A stretch of 40,051 nt of DNA, from positions 3,227-43,277 of the forward strand of contig PBRC01000058.1 of assembly GCA_002725285.1 (NCBI GenBank). The letters run 5' to 3'. Below, one piece after another: positions 25,878 through 34,075 of the stretch (its first letter is position 1; every line of letters begins with the position of its first letter). The notes under the pieces are model-generated. The model was not told the origin of the DNA. It saw nothing but the letters and a program-made list of their open reading frames with translations, and made no database searches. Made by a program: the position numbers and the translations under genes. Source of the stretch: Gammaproteobacteria bacterium (lineage in GTDB: Bacteria; Pseudomonadota; Gammaproteobacteria; Pseudomonadales; Azotimanducaceae).

Positions 25878-26744
25878 ATGAGTGAATTCATAGATAGAGT
25901 GGTTATTGTGACCGGCGCAGGGGGTGGCATTGGTCGTCACCATGCACTCGAGTTTGCCAGACGAGGTGCCAGAGTGCTGGTTAACGATCTTGGGACAGGT
26001 GTTCACGGAAATGGAGAAAGTAACAGCGCTGATCAGGTGGTGGAAGAGATCAGAGAGGCTGGCGGGGTTGCTGTTGCCAACTACAATTCTGTAGCCGAAC
26101 CGGATCAGGCTAAAGCGATAGTCGAACAGGCAGTTTCTGAATTTGGCACTCTCGATATTCTGATAAATAACGCAGGTATCTTAAGGAATAGAACCCTTAA
26201 GAATATGCCGATTGAGGATTTCGACCTTATCATTAAGGTACATCTGCTGGGCACGAGTTATATGACACATGCGGCATGGCCGGTAATGTACCAGAACGGC
26301 TATGGCAGGATTGTCTTAACCAGCAGTATTTCTGGGATTTTCGGTATGTTTGGACAAAGTGCCTACGGATGCGCAAAGATGTCGATGCTTGGATTAATGA
26401 ATGTGCTGGCGCTCGAAGGCAAAACTCATAACATTAGGGTCAACTGTCTTGCACCTGGCGCGGATACCCGCATGACGGCACTAGATAAAGAACTGGGAAT
26501 TGACCCGGATAATCCCAGAGAGAACATGCATCCGCGTTTGATTTCACCAGCTGCGTTATATTTATCCACGGAAAATGCACCAACGGGTGTCGTGATACAT
26601 GCCATGGGAGGCAGCTACTACAGAACCGAAACGGTTCGCAACGAGGGAATCGAACTCGGAACAGATGCATCATTTGAAGATCTGCTGGAACACGAAGATG
26701 CCCTATTGGATCTTTCAGAAACCAGGATTAGAGAGTTACCCTGA
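25878..26744 (+). CDS. short-chain dehydrogenase/reductase, HSD17B4 (MFE-2) type
   Basis: A 288-residue Rossmann-fold enzyme. The NAD(P) motif TGAGGGIG is at residues 12-19, followed by VLVNDLGTGVHGNG, an acidic Asp after the second strand that favours NAD. NNAG lies near residue 97 and the catalytic tetrad shows in TSSISGIFGMFGQSAYGCAK (Ser, Tyr, Lys). The loop after strand two and the overall length match the 3-hydroxyacyl-CoA dehydrogenase part of peroxisomal multifunctional enzyme type 2, used in beta-oxidation of bulky or sterol-derived acyl chains. It ends the tighter part of the gene block; 42 bases separate it from the cyclase-like gene. Confidence 0.9.
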   Translation: MSEFIDRVVIVTGAGGGIGRHHALEFARRGARVLVNDLGTGVHGNGESNSADQVVEEIREAGGVAVANYNSVAEPDQAKAIVEQAVSEFGTLDILINNAGILRNRTLKNMPIEDFDLIIKVHLLGTSYMTHAAWPVMYQNGYGRIVLTSSISGIFGMFGQSAYGCAKMSMLGLMNVLALEGKTHNIRVNCLAPGADTRMTALDKELGIDPDNPRENMHPRLISPAALYLSTENAPTGVVIHAMGGSYYRTETVRNEGIELGTDASFEDLLEHEDALLDLSETRIRELP

Positions 26745-26866
26745 GTCGCTTTATTAATGAAGTAGTGGCAAATTTTGATCAGAAGTATAGACTTTTCGAG
26801 TCAGGGCTTTCTGTGATCAGCTGAGATAGGAAAGTCATTGGGAATGATATCGACGAGGACTCAGTC

Positions 26867-27910
26867 ATGAATGAACAAACAACAAGATTCTTTGCGAAGC
26901 TGATGCTGCTAATCTGGGTCTCGTGTATTCCCTGTGTGTTGGCTGACAGTAGTCAAACGCCCGATCTCAGTGGCAACTACAATGTGGCGACACTAACGCC
27001 CCTGGAGCGACCGGAATTTTTTGGTGACAACTTGTATCTGTATAAATGGGTTGCAGACCTGTTGGCATTTGGCGTTGAATTTGGCCGTAACCTCATGAAT
27101 GAGGACAGCGATCCTGAACGCGGTGCACCACCAGCCGGTGGTGACGGTTCCCCCGGGGCTGCCGGTAATGTGGGTGGCTACAATGCCTTCTGGGTTGACC
27201 CGGGTGATTCCGGATTTGAGCTTGATGGCAAGTTCCGGACTTCAATCATATTCTCGCCTGAAGATGGCAGGCAGCCGAAATTGACGGATGTTGGTTTGGA
27301 TAAGCGGAAAGTTTTTTTTAGTGCATTTCAGGCCAATGAAGGTAAGGCCTGGTGGGTGGAAGAGGGTGTCCAGGGCCCCTACGATGATCCCGAACTAATG
27401 ACGTTGAGTGATCGGTGTCTGCTGGGATTCAGCTCGACCGCCGGACCACCCATGCTGCCTGCCCTTTATAACAACCTGAAGAGAATCGTTCAGACACCTG
27501 AGCATGTCATGATTCTAAGTGAAATGGTGCACGATGCGCGGATTGTTCGAATGAACTCAGAGCACCTGCCAGAAGAGATACGTAAGTGGATGGGCGACTC
27601 AGTTGGGCATTGGGAGGGTGATACTCTGGTCGTGGACACGACTAACTTTAAGGCGCGTACCGCTCTCTACCTGGCATCAGAGACGCTGCATGTGGTGGAA
27701 AGGTTCAGACGGATTGATGAAAAGACCTTGCACTATAGCTTCACTGTCGAAGATCCTGCCATCTGGACGGGATCCTGGAGTGGTGAATATCCCTGGCCTG
27801 CAACAGATGATCCTGTGTACGAATATGCCTGTCACGAGGGTAACTATGCCATGGGCAATATTCTGCGCGGTGCCAGAATCCTGGAAAATGAGGCCGAGGG
27901 TGGAGAATAG
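26867..27910 (+). CDS. secreted protein of the PDLxGxW family, function unknown
   Basis: The protein has 347 residues with a signal peptide (FAKLMLLIWVSCIPCVLA) followed by TPDLSGNYNVATLTPLERPEFF. It is homologous to the protein at 22510-23499: both share SDRCLLGF or YDRCLMGF, a GPPM turn, YNN plus an IVQT/IHQT strand, W-x-GDTLVVDTTNF, ERFRRIDEKTLHYSFTVEDP and YEYACHEGNYAM with GAR near the end. An insertion rich in Gly and Pro (residues ~85-105) is specific to this copy. A 122-base gap separates it from the dehydrogenase before it, so it may have its own promoter. Its end faces the RND-chimera remnant. Confidence 0.84.
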   Translation: MNEQTTRFFAKLMLLIWVSCIPCVLADSSQTPDLSGNYNVATLTPLERPEFFGDNLYLYKWVADLLAFGVEFGRNLMNEDSDPERGAPPAGGDGSPGAAGNVGGYNAFWVDPGDSGFELDGKFRTSIIFSPEDGRQPKLTDVGLDKRKVFFSAFQANEGKAWWVEEGVQGPYDDPELMTLSDRCLLGFSSTAGPPMLPALYNNLKRIVQTPEHVMILSEMVHDARIVRMNSEHLPEEIRKWMGDSVGHWEGDTLVVDTTNFKARTALYLASETLHVVERFRRIDEKTLHYSFTVEDPAIWTGSWSGEYPWPATDDPVYEYACHEGNYAMGNILRGARILENEAEGGE

Positions 27911-27976
27911 CCAGGGGATCGCCGGTAACTCTCGCTGTTGAATTACTGACTGCCCGTCGGGGGCCAGGACCCTGTG

Positions 27977-28475
27977 CCAGACTTTCCAGTCTGGCTGCGG
28001 TTTCCCCCGGGGGTCCTGTTCCTCTTGCTAACAGGTTGTAAAAAACGGGCACGACAAATAATGTCATTGTGGATAGTGCAGTCATCAACACGGGCCGCAG
28101 GCGAACCTCGGATGCCTTAAGCAGGGCTTCCATAAACTCAAGTCCCTGATCTCTCAATTGGTTAGCAAATTCGACGATAAGGATTCCGCTGAAGGGTGCT
28201 CGAATCAAACGATCGTCCAATCTGGCGAGAATTGCCTCTAGCCTGGCTTTGGCAGTTTGCTCATGCGTCTGCTCAGTATCCAACTGCGTTTCTGATGTCA
28301 GCTTCTGTGCAATGAGATTCTGTACGCGATTGAACTGACGAGCTGATTCTGTAACTGAGGCCTTGGCTTCTGCAAGCTGCGTGGTTTCTTCTGAATTTGT
28401 GAGTTCCACAAGAATATCACCAGCGTTCACATACATGCCGTCTTCGAAGTTTGCCTTACCGATGGCGTCAGTCAT
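27977..28475 (-). pseudogene. membrane-fusion protein / RND permease deletion chimera
   Basis: One minus-strand frame joins parts of two proteins. Residues 1-97 (28475 to about 28185) are the barrel-sandwich and coiled-coil section of an RND membrane-fusion protein, ending ARLDDRLIRAPFSG. From residue 98 it reads ILIVEFANQLRDQG and then ALLKASEVRLRPVLMTALST, the last part of an AcrB-type permease. Another internal loss follows, because MTLFVVPVFYNLLAR comes directly after ALST, where intact pumps have about 30 more residues. A former fusion-protein/permease operon therefore collapsed in frame. There is no signal sequence or normal start. Not a working pump. Confidence 0.8.
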
Positions 28476-28575
28476 TTTTGCAATAAAACGTTTGATCGAA
28501 GTTCTTGCAGAATATTGAAGTGTTTTAATACTGTTCAGTTAATCGAAGTCCGACGTACCAAATAATTTCTTGTTG

Positions 28576-29634
28576 TCAGGGACGCAGTTCAAAGTAGTTG
28601 TTGAACGGATCATCCTCGTATTCGAGAAATTTGAAACTACTGAACCCGGCTTCTGCGCCCATCTGCTGACAGACCGCGGGAGGAAATCCCAGGGTACCAA
28701 GTCCGGCACCATCGGGTTTTGACAAAGCGGAGGACATGCAATAGAGAACTGAGAATCCGTACATCATGGCAGCCACAGGATTTTCAAGATTTTCCGCATA
28801 GGTATCGTGTGAGCGAATGTCCTTAATCAACCAGGATCCTGAATCTCTGATTGCACCGCGAACTGCTTTCATGGTGCCAATGGGGTCCGTCATATCATGC
28901 ATGCAGTCGAAAGTGGTAATCAGGTCGTACTGATTGGTTTCGTTGATCGACTCACCGTAGCCGACCTCGTATCTGACATTTCCGATGTCGCCATAGCTGG
29001 TATTTGCCTGGGCAATCATATTGGCGGCAGGATCAATACCAAGGAATCTTGAATTAGGGTAAGCGCTGGCCAGTACACTGAGTGCATGTCCTGATCCGCA
29101 ACCGATATCCAATACATCAGCACCCTGGGCCAGCCTGTCTCCCATTCCCTCCAAAAGAGGAATAACATGTTCCGGTAGTCGCAGGTGAAATGGTCGGTTG
29201 CTCCTGCATAAGAAGTGAGATGCACCATCACCATGGTCACCCCAGCTGACGCCGAGACCGGTTTTAAATGCATCCATTGTACGATCAATAATCTCGTGTG
29301 AAGGCGGGCGGAAGAAGAAACCTGTCAAAAACGCAGGGCTGTCATCGTTGAGCAGGGCTTCTTCTGCGACATCGGGTAGCTGAAATCGTTCTTCGCCCAC
29401 ATGATTAATTACACCTGCTGCTCCCTGGCCTCTCAACCACTCCTGCAACCATCGTTCATCCAGGCCCGTTTCCTCTGCAAGTTGTCCTGCGTTGACGCTG
29501 TCTCTTCCTGACATTGCCTGATATAAACCTAACTGGTCTCCCAGATAGATCATGAGTGACACCATCTCGCCAAGCTTGTAGCCGACAACAAGTTGCGCAT
29601 ACTGTCCTAGTCGATCACCGTAGCTCTCGTCCAT
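28576..29634 (-). CDS. class I SAM-dependent methyltransferase with winged-helix N-terminus
   Basis: The protein has 352 residues. Residues 1-90 form a helical/winged-helix dimerisation region (MVSLMIYLGDQLGLYQAM, AEETGLDERWLQEWLRG), as in O-methyltransferase-like and Rv2258c-type proteins. The SAM-binding Rossmann core follows with VLDIGCGSGHALSVLA near residue 175, FLGIDPAANMIAQAN, and TTFDCMHDMTDP in the post-motif I region. The acceptor is unknown. The stop is 58 bases downstream of the RND chimera start, and its start is 24 bases from the GST-like gene stop, so these two minus-strand genes are probably co-transcribed. Confidence 0.88.
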   Translation of the reverse strand: MDESYGDRLGQYAQLVVGYKLGEMVSLMIYLGDQLGLYQAMSGRDSVNAGQLAEETGLDERWLQEWLRGQGAAGVINHVGEERFQLPDVAEEALLNDDSPAFLTGFFFRPPSHEIIDRTMDAFKTGLGVSWGDHGDGASHFLCRSNRPFHLRLPEHVIPLLEGMGDRLAQGADVLDIGCGSGHALSVLASAYPNSRFLGIDPAANMIAQANTSYGDIGNVRYEVGYGESINETNQYDLITTFDCMHDMTDPIGTMKAVRGAIRDSGSWLIKDIRSHDTYAENLENPVAAMMYGFSVLYCMSSALSKPDGAGLGTLGFPPAVCQQMGAEAGFSSFKFLEYEDDPFNNYFELRP

Positions 29635-29658
29635 ATCACCCTCCGTTAGAATGTAGCT

Positions 29659-30639
29659 CTAATCAATAAAACACTTATCAAGATCAACTGAATGTAACCA
29701 GGCTTGAACCCTTCCCCTTTCATCAGACGTTAGGTTGTTTTGGATTTTATTAACAATCATTTGCCTTGATCTTTCAGGATACGGGCGAGATAGATAACTT
29801 ACATCTTCCCCGTATATCTCTGTGTGAAATGCCTTCGCTCCCGCTTCCTGCGCTGCTTTATTGCTCAGGATATATGGCTGGTAAGTCAATGCCATTTCGG
29901 CAAGCACAAATTGAGCAAACGGTGTCGAGTCAGGAAATGGCAGGATAGAGCCATTCCCAGACCAGCCACTCGTGGCTGTTTCAGCCCAATTTACAACCCT
30001 GCTGAACTTGGCTGTTACCTTTTTTGGATCAGGATCCATATTAGTATGGGCGAGGAGGCCGCCCAGCAGAATGCAGTCTACTGCGGTCGGACGATCGCCT
30101 AGCATGTAGGTTGTCTCAGCCAGTTGTTTTTCCATTGCATTGAGTATTCTCAAATACTCATCCTCTGCTGCCTTGCGTTGGGTTTCTGACTCGGTACCGG
30201 TTGCGCGACAGGCGCGAGGCCCCCAGGCGCGAACCCGGGCTGCGATTTCTGGTATACCATCTGCCATTTTCAGTGATGCGAACTCTGCACTTTCCGGATA
30301 GTGCCAGCGATAATGTACCATCGTGCGGGCAATCCATTCATCGAAGTATTCTTCGAGCGTATGTACCAGGATGCCGATCGGCCCTTCTGGAAACATCCTT
30401 CTCTCTGGTATTCGTGAATCCATAAGATGCATCAGCGGGGTGGTGTCGCCAATCATCCAGTTCTCAGGTGTTTGCAGAACCGGAACTTGATGAGTGCCTG
30501 ATCGAGACTCGATCTCAGCAGGATTTTCCTTGTTTTTGCTGCGCGTCTCAAAATCGACGTCATAAAAATACAGAGCCGCTTCTAATTTTCTGGTGAAGTA
30601 GCTGAGTTCCCCACCATAGATAATATATTTCGAACTCAT
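29659..30639 (-). CDS. glutathione S-transferase-like protein
   Basis: The protein has 326 residues, longer than the usual ~220. The N-terminal thioredoxin-like domain shows YIIYGGELSYFTRKLEAAL at residues 4-22, GTHQVPVLQTPE with the cis-Pro of the glutathione site, and GDTTPLMHLMD, where the usual acidic-Ser pair is replaced by Asp-Thr. The helical domain has MLGDRPTAVDCILLGGLLAHTNMDPDP, containing the conserved capping Asp. About 90 extra C-terminal residues follow. It may conjugate or isomerise a substrate with glutathione, or be a GST-like protein of another role. It probably shares a transcript with the methyltransferase downstream. Confidence 0.82.
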   Translation of the reverse strand: MSSKYIIYGGELSYFTRKLEAALYFYDVDFETRSKNKENPAEIESRSGTHQVPVLQTPENWMIGDTTPLMHLMDSRIPERRMFPEGPIGILVHTLEEYFDEWIARTMVHYRWHYPESAEFASLKMADGIPEIAARVRAWGPRACRATGTESETQRKAAEDEYLRILNAMEKQLAETTYMLGDRPTAVDCILLGGLLAHTNMDPDPKKVTAKFSRVVNWAETATSGWSGNGSILPFPDSTPFAQFVLAEMALTYQPYILSNKAAQEAGAKAFHTEIYGEDVSYLSRPYPERSRQMIVNKIQNNLTSDERGRVQAWLHSVDLDKCFID

Positions 30640-30752
30640 GAATTTGTCCCTTGTCCCGGTTCATTTCAAACGACTTGTCATGTGGTTATCAACGACTGGC
30701 CAGGAATTATGATAGTTAAAACAGCCAACCAGTGGTTGACCTGTCACCTGGC

Positions 30753-30778
30753 ATCTCGCTGAATAATCTCGCTGAACA
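30753..30778. repeat. 13-bp tandem duplication
   Basis: Two adjacent 13-base copies (ATCTCGCTGAATA and ATCTCGCTGAACA) in the gap between the GST-like gene and rhlE. One of several short tandem duplications in non-coding parts of the window. Confidence 0.8.
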
Positions 30779-30855
30779 ACGTAAAGACATGATCGCACGA
30801 AGAATAAAGCATGTTTTTGTCAAAAACATCCCCACGTGGTCTCCGTGCAGATCAT

Positions 30856-32154
30856 TCAGGCGACAAGCGAAGTGTCGCCAGATCTTTTTCTGCGTCTCGG
30901 TTTGCTGTTTCTTCGGCGCTTGTTCGAATCTTTGGATTTGTTCTTCCAGAAGTTACTCTTGGTTTTTGCGTCTCGATTTGGTTTATGGCTTGCTGTAACA
31001 GGCCGTGAGTCTGGGACTGCATGGAGTGGCTCGAACCCTTCAATCTCCTGTCTCTCGATGTTCTTTTTAATGACACGTTCAATGTCCTGCAGTTGCTTGA
31101 TTTCATCCGCTGATACAAGCGATATAGCATGTCCTTCTCGACCTGCTCTCCCGGTACGACCGATGCGGTGAACGTAATCCTCTGGTACATGAGGCAGATC
31201 GAAATTCACAACCTGGGGCAGCTGAACGATGTCCAGACCACGGGCAGCGATGTCTGTGGCGACAAGTATGTCGACTTTGCCGTTTTTGAATTCAGACAAG
31301 GCCTTCGTTCTTTGCGCCTGACTCTTGTTACCATGGATTGCAGTTGCCAGGATGCCGTCATCGTAGAGCTGTTTTACCAGTCGGTTTGCACCGTGTTTGG
31401 TCTTACTGAATACCAGTACCTGGGACCACTTCTCATCGCGAATCAGGTGGCTTAAGAGTTTTGGTTTTCTCTTCTTATCGACCGGATGAATTTTCTGTTG
31501 AACGTTTTTCGCTGTTGTATTCTTGGGCGAAACATCCACTTGAGTGGGGTTTTCTAACATGCCTGCGGCGAGTTTACGGATCTCATCCGAGAAGGTGGCC
31601 GAAAAAAGCAGAGTCTGTTTTGATTGTGGCATTAAGGATTGAATTGTCTTGATATCGTGGATAAAACCCATATCAAGCATTCGATCAGCCTCGTCGAGGA
31701 CCAGTGTTTCGATATCTGAGAATTTCACAGCATTTTGTCGAAACAGGTCCAGCAAACGACCTGGTGTTGCAACCAGCACATCTACACCTCGACGCAGTGC
31801 TCTCATTTGTGGATTGATGTTCACACCACCAAAGACCACAGTAGAGTGAATTTCTACGTACTTGCTGTATTTTTTGACGCTGTCATGAACCTGAGCTGCT
31901 AGTTCCCGGGTCGGTGTCAGGACCAGGACGCGAGCCCGGTTGCTCTTTGTGCCCGGTGCGCTCATGAGACGTTCTAGAATTGGCAGAACAAAGCCTGCTG
32001 TCTTGCCGGTGCCTGTCTGAGCCGAAGCCATAAGATCTTTACCGTTCAGAATGATCGGGACGGCTTTTATCTGAATGGGTGTAGGTGTGCTGTAGCCTTG
32101 TTCTTGCACAGCACGGAGAATCGGCTTTGAAAGGCCGAGTGTTTCAAAAATCAT
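30856..32154 (-). CDS. rhlE: DEAD-box ATP-dependent RNA helicase, RhlE-like
   Basis: The protein has 432 residues with every DEAD-box motif in order: Q motif YSTPTPIQ at 21-28, AQTGTGKT at 45-52, PTREL at 81-85, TPGR at 130-133, DEAD at 154-157, SAT at 185-187, [16 protein letters not shown] and [12 protein letters not shown] basic C-terminal tail ([19 protein letters not shown]) follows, as in RhlE proteins that remodel ribosomal RNA. It unwinds short RNA duplexes with ATP and is often cold-inducible. AGGA lies five bases before the ATG. It stands alone, with the decayed region 32155-32989 upstream. Confidence 0.93.
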   Translation of the reverse strand: MIFETLGLSKPILRAVQEQGYSTPTPIQIKAVPIILNGKDLMASAQTGTGKTAGFVLPILERLMSAPGTKSNRARVLVLTPTRELAAQVHDSVKKYSKYVEIHSTVVFGGVNINPQMRALRRGVDVLVATPGRLLDLFRQNAVKFSDIETLVLDEADRMLDMGFIHDIKTIQSLMPQSKQTLLFSATFSDEIRKLAAGMLENPTQVDVSPKNTTAKNVQQKIHPVDKKRKPKLLSHLIRDEKWSQVLVFSKTKHGANRLVKQLYDDGILATAIHGNKSQAQRTKALSEFKNGKVDILVATDIAARGLDIVQLPQVVNFDLPHVPEDYVHRIGRTGRAGREGHAISLVSADEIKQLQDIERVIKKNIERQEIEGFEPLHAVPDSRPVTASHKPNRDAKTKSNFWKNKSKDSNKRRRNSKPRRRKRSGDTSLVA

Positions 32155-32464
32155 TAGAATCCTGTGGGCGAAATGTTTTCGCCGTTGTCATTGTTGATTT
32201 GGACTAAGCGCGTCACGAAACTTCTATTAAGCAGTGACGTATGAGCTTTGCCTTAAACGTGCGGCAATAATAATGAGGCACGTAGCGGCATTCAGAAATT
32301 GGTTCTCAATTAAGAGGGCGGGTGCATGTGTTGAATACACCGAACAACTAAGGATGACGCTCACTGGTGAATTACCAGCGCGGCGCATTCTAAGTGTTCG
32401 TTACACCGAATTGCAAGTAAAAAGAACATTCAGACTAGTGTTTGGTGTGGTGTGACGCGTTTAG
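32155..32464. other. region upstream of rhlE, no gene found
   Basis: About 310 bases holding the rhlE leader and promoter on the minus strand. A 73-codon plus-strand frame at 32234-32455 resembles nothing known and has no ribosome site. No hairpin or repeat stands out. Confidence 0.4.
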
Positions 32465-32695
32465 GGCCAGCAGTTTGTTGACGAGGTCCGGGACGCGGCT
32501 CCCGAGCTGGTTGAATGGATTACACCAGAAGTTAAACCGGTGCTGGTGGCTTGCCTTGCAGCTCTCCAGATTAACGAACTGTCGGAAAGCACCCTGATAA
32601 ACATCGATGTTCCAGTACACCTATGGTCAGGAAGCGGGGATTTGTGTTTTACCGGACTAAAGACATGGCATCAGAAAATCCCTGCCGCATCCTGA
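32465..32695 (+). pseudogene. alpha/beta-hydrolase C-terminal fragment
   Basis: A 76-codon open frame begins right after an in-frame TAG and has no start codon. It reads FVDEVRDAAPELVEWITPEV, then LINIDVPVHLWSGSGDL and TWHQKIPAAS. The IDVPVxLWSGxxDL pattern is the strand-6/7 region of alpha/beta hydrolases, where the catalytic Asp loop lies. The N-terminal half with the nucleophile is missing. The codons read like a real protein, so this is a leftover of a deletion. Its last 25 bases overlap, on the opposite strand, the end of the truncated gene at 32671-32829. Confidence 0.55.
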
Positions 32696-32829
32696 CATGC
32701 TTCACCAGAAGATACGACGCGAACATGGCCTTTCCAGGTACCGACCATATCGGGGTAATTTTCTGCGAAAACCTGTGAGGATAGGATTAGTGCCAGAGAA
32801 AAGAACAGATAATGCTTTTTCAGGGTCAT
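32671..32829 (-). CDS. truncated small secreted protein
   Basis: A 52-residue frame with a textbook signal peptide (LKKHYLFFSLALILSSQVFA) followed by ENYPDMVGTWKGHVRVVSSG and a stop 12 residues later. The GTWKG start resembles the first strand of lipocalin-like or other small beta-barrel secreted proteins, which are much longer. The final residues overlap the hydrolase fragment on the other strand, so the gene was probably cut by the same rearrangement. It could be expressed as a short peptide, but I regard it as a 3'-truncated remnant. Confidence 0.5.
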   Translation of the reverse strand: MTLKKHYLFFSLALILSSQVFAENYPDMVGTWKGHVRVVSSGEACQDAAGIF

Positions 32830-32989
32830 TTCTTATGTTCTGGTACGCCCGTGGGGGTGAAATTTAAGGTCAAACGCACACTCGATAGGATTTTAAGCCA
32901 CGTCCAAAAATCCTGCCTGTGAAATTTGTTCAGCAGCGATAGGTGGTATATAAACGAGTAGTATATAAGGGAGTAACCGAGAGCCTTTT

Positions 32990-34075
32990 ATGAATAACCA
33001 ACAGTGGAAACTCGCTCGAACCCCTTTGGAGGGCTGGCCAACACCAGGTGATTTTGATCTTTCATTGGGTGCAATGCCGGAACCTGAGAGGGATCAGTGT
33101 TGTGCCAGGACCATTTATCTGTCCATGGATCCCTACCAGTGGGGACGACGACGCTCCGGAGTCGAGGCAGTTGGCGACGTCTGCCATGGTCGGACTGTGT
33201 CTCAGGTAGTGCAGAGTCGGCTGGGCGAATTTCAGGAAGGTGATCTTATTTTCAACACCAATGGCTGGCAGGAATATGGGCTGGTTGGCAAAGACATTTC
33301 TGTATTTAACTATATGTTTCCCCGCAAGATTGATCCTGGTCTTGCACCGATATCAACAGCAATTGGTGTTCTGGGTATGCTGGGTTTAACGGCATACTCG
33401 GGTGTCTATCTGCAGTGCAAGCCACAAGTTGGAGAAACAGCAGTAGTCTCTGCTGCATCCGGGGGAGTTGGTCAGAATGCCGGTCAGATAGCAAAAATCA
33501 AAGGCTGCAGAGTTGTTGGTATTGCTGGCTCTGAGGAAAAGTGTCGGTTTGTAACAGACACTCTGGGATTCTCCGCCTGCATTAACCGACGAGACGAGAA
33601 CTTTCCTGATCAGCTGGCGCAGGCCTGTCCGGATGGCATTGATATTTATTTTGAGAATGTTGGGGGCGCGGTCTACGAAACTGTCCTGCCATTGTTGAAT
33701 AGAGAATCTCGAATCACGCTGTGTGGCATGATTTCCCAGTATGGCAATCAAGAAGGTGATTCTGCAGCCTCCACCTGGCGAGAAACGGGTGAAGCAACAT
33801 TCTCGAAACAGAATGTCACCGTACATGGGCTGTTTGTGGGAAACTTTGTGAATGAATACCAGGATCAGTTCCTCGCCGAGATGAGTGGCTGGATTCAGGA
33901 TGGCCTTGTGAAATACAAGGAAGATCTCTGGCAGGGTATTGAGCAAGCGCATGATGCGTTCAGCGCCATGCTGATGGGTGGGAACTTTGGCAAAACCATT
34001 GTTCAGGTTGGTGAAGATCCCACTCTCGATGAGAAAACTAAACTACATCGTGAAGGGGATAATGTGCTGGCATAG
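32990..34075 (+). CDS. NADP-dependent MDR-family oxidoreductase (PTGR/CurA-like)
   Basis: A 361-residue medium-chain reductase without structural zinc. It has the family start WKLARTPLEGWPTPGDFDL, a substrate-side block YLSMDPYQWGRR, GLTAYSGV before the cofactor domain and the nucleotide-binding stretch SAASGGVGQNAGQIAKIKG with VVGIAGSEEKC, where Ser and Lys suit NADPH. DIYFENVGG and GMISQYGN complete the fold. Relatives reduce the double bond of alpha,beta-unsaturated ketones or aldehydes (prostaglandin reductase, curcumin reductase). It stands alone; upstream lies gene debris, and downstream a 508-base gap precedes the efflux operon. Confidence 0.9.
   Translation: MNNQQWKLARTPLEGWPTPGDFDLSLGAMPEPERDQCCARTIYLSMDPYQWGRRRSGVEAVGDVCHGRTVSQVVQSRLGEFQEGDLIFNTNGWQEYGLVGKDISVFNYMFPRKIDPGLAPISTAIGVLGMLGLTAYSGVYLQCKPQVGETAVVSAASGGVGQNAGQIAKIKGCRVVGIAGSEEKCRFVTDTLGFSACINRRDENFPDQLAQACPDGIDIYFENVGGAVYETVLPLLNRESRITLCGMISQYGNQEGDSAASTWRETGEATFSKQNVTVHGLFVGNFVNEYQDQFLAEMSGWIQDGLVKYKEDLWQGIEQAHDAFSAMLMGGNFGKTIVQVGEDPTLDEKTKLHREGDNVLA

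Noticed and set aside
30732-31171. Plus-strand frames opposite the rhlE 3' end
   Set aside because: They are antisense shadows of the helicase's basic tail, with no family features.
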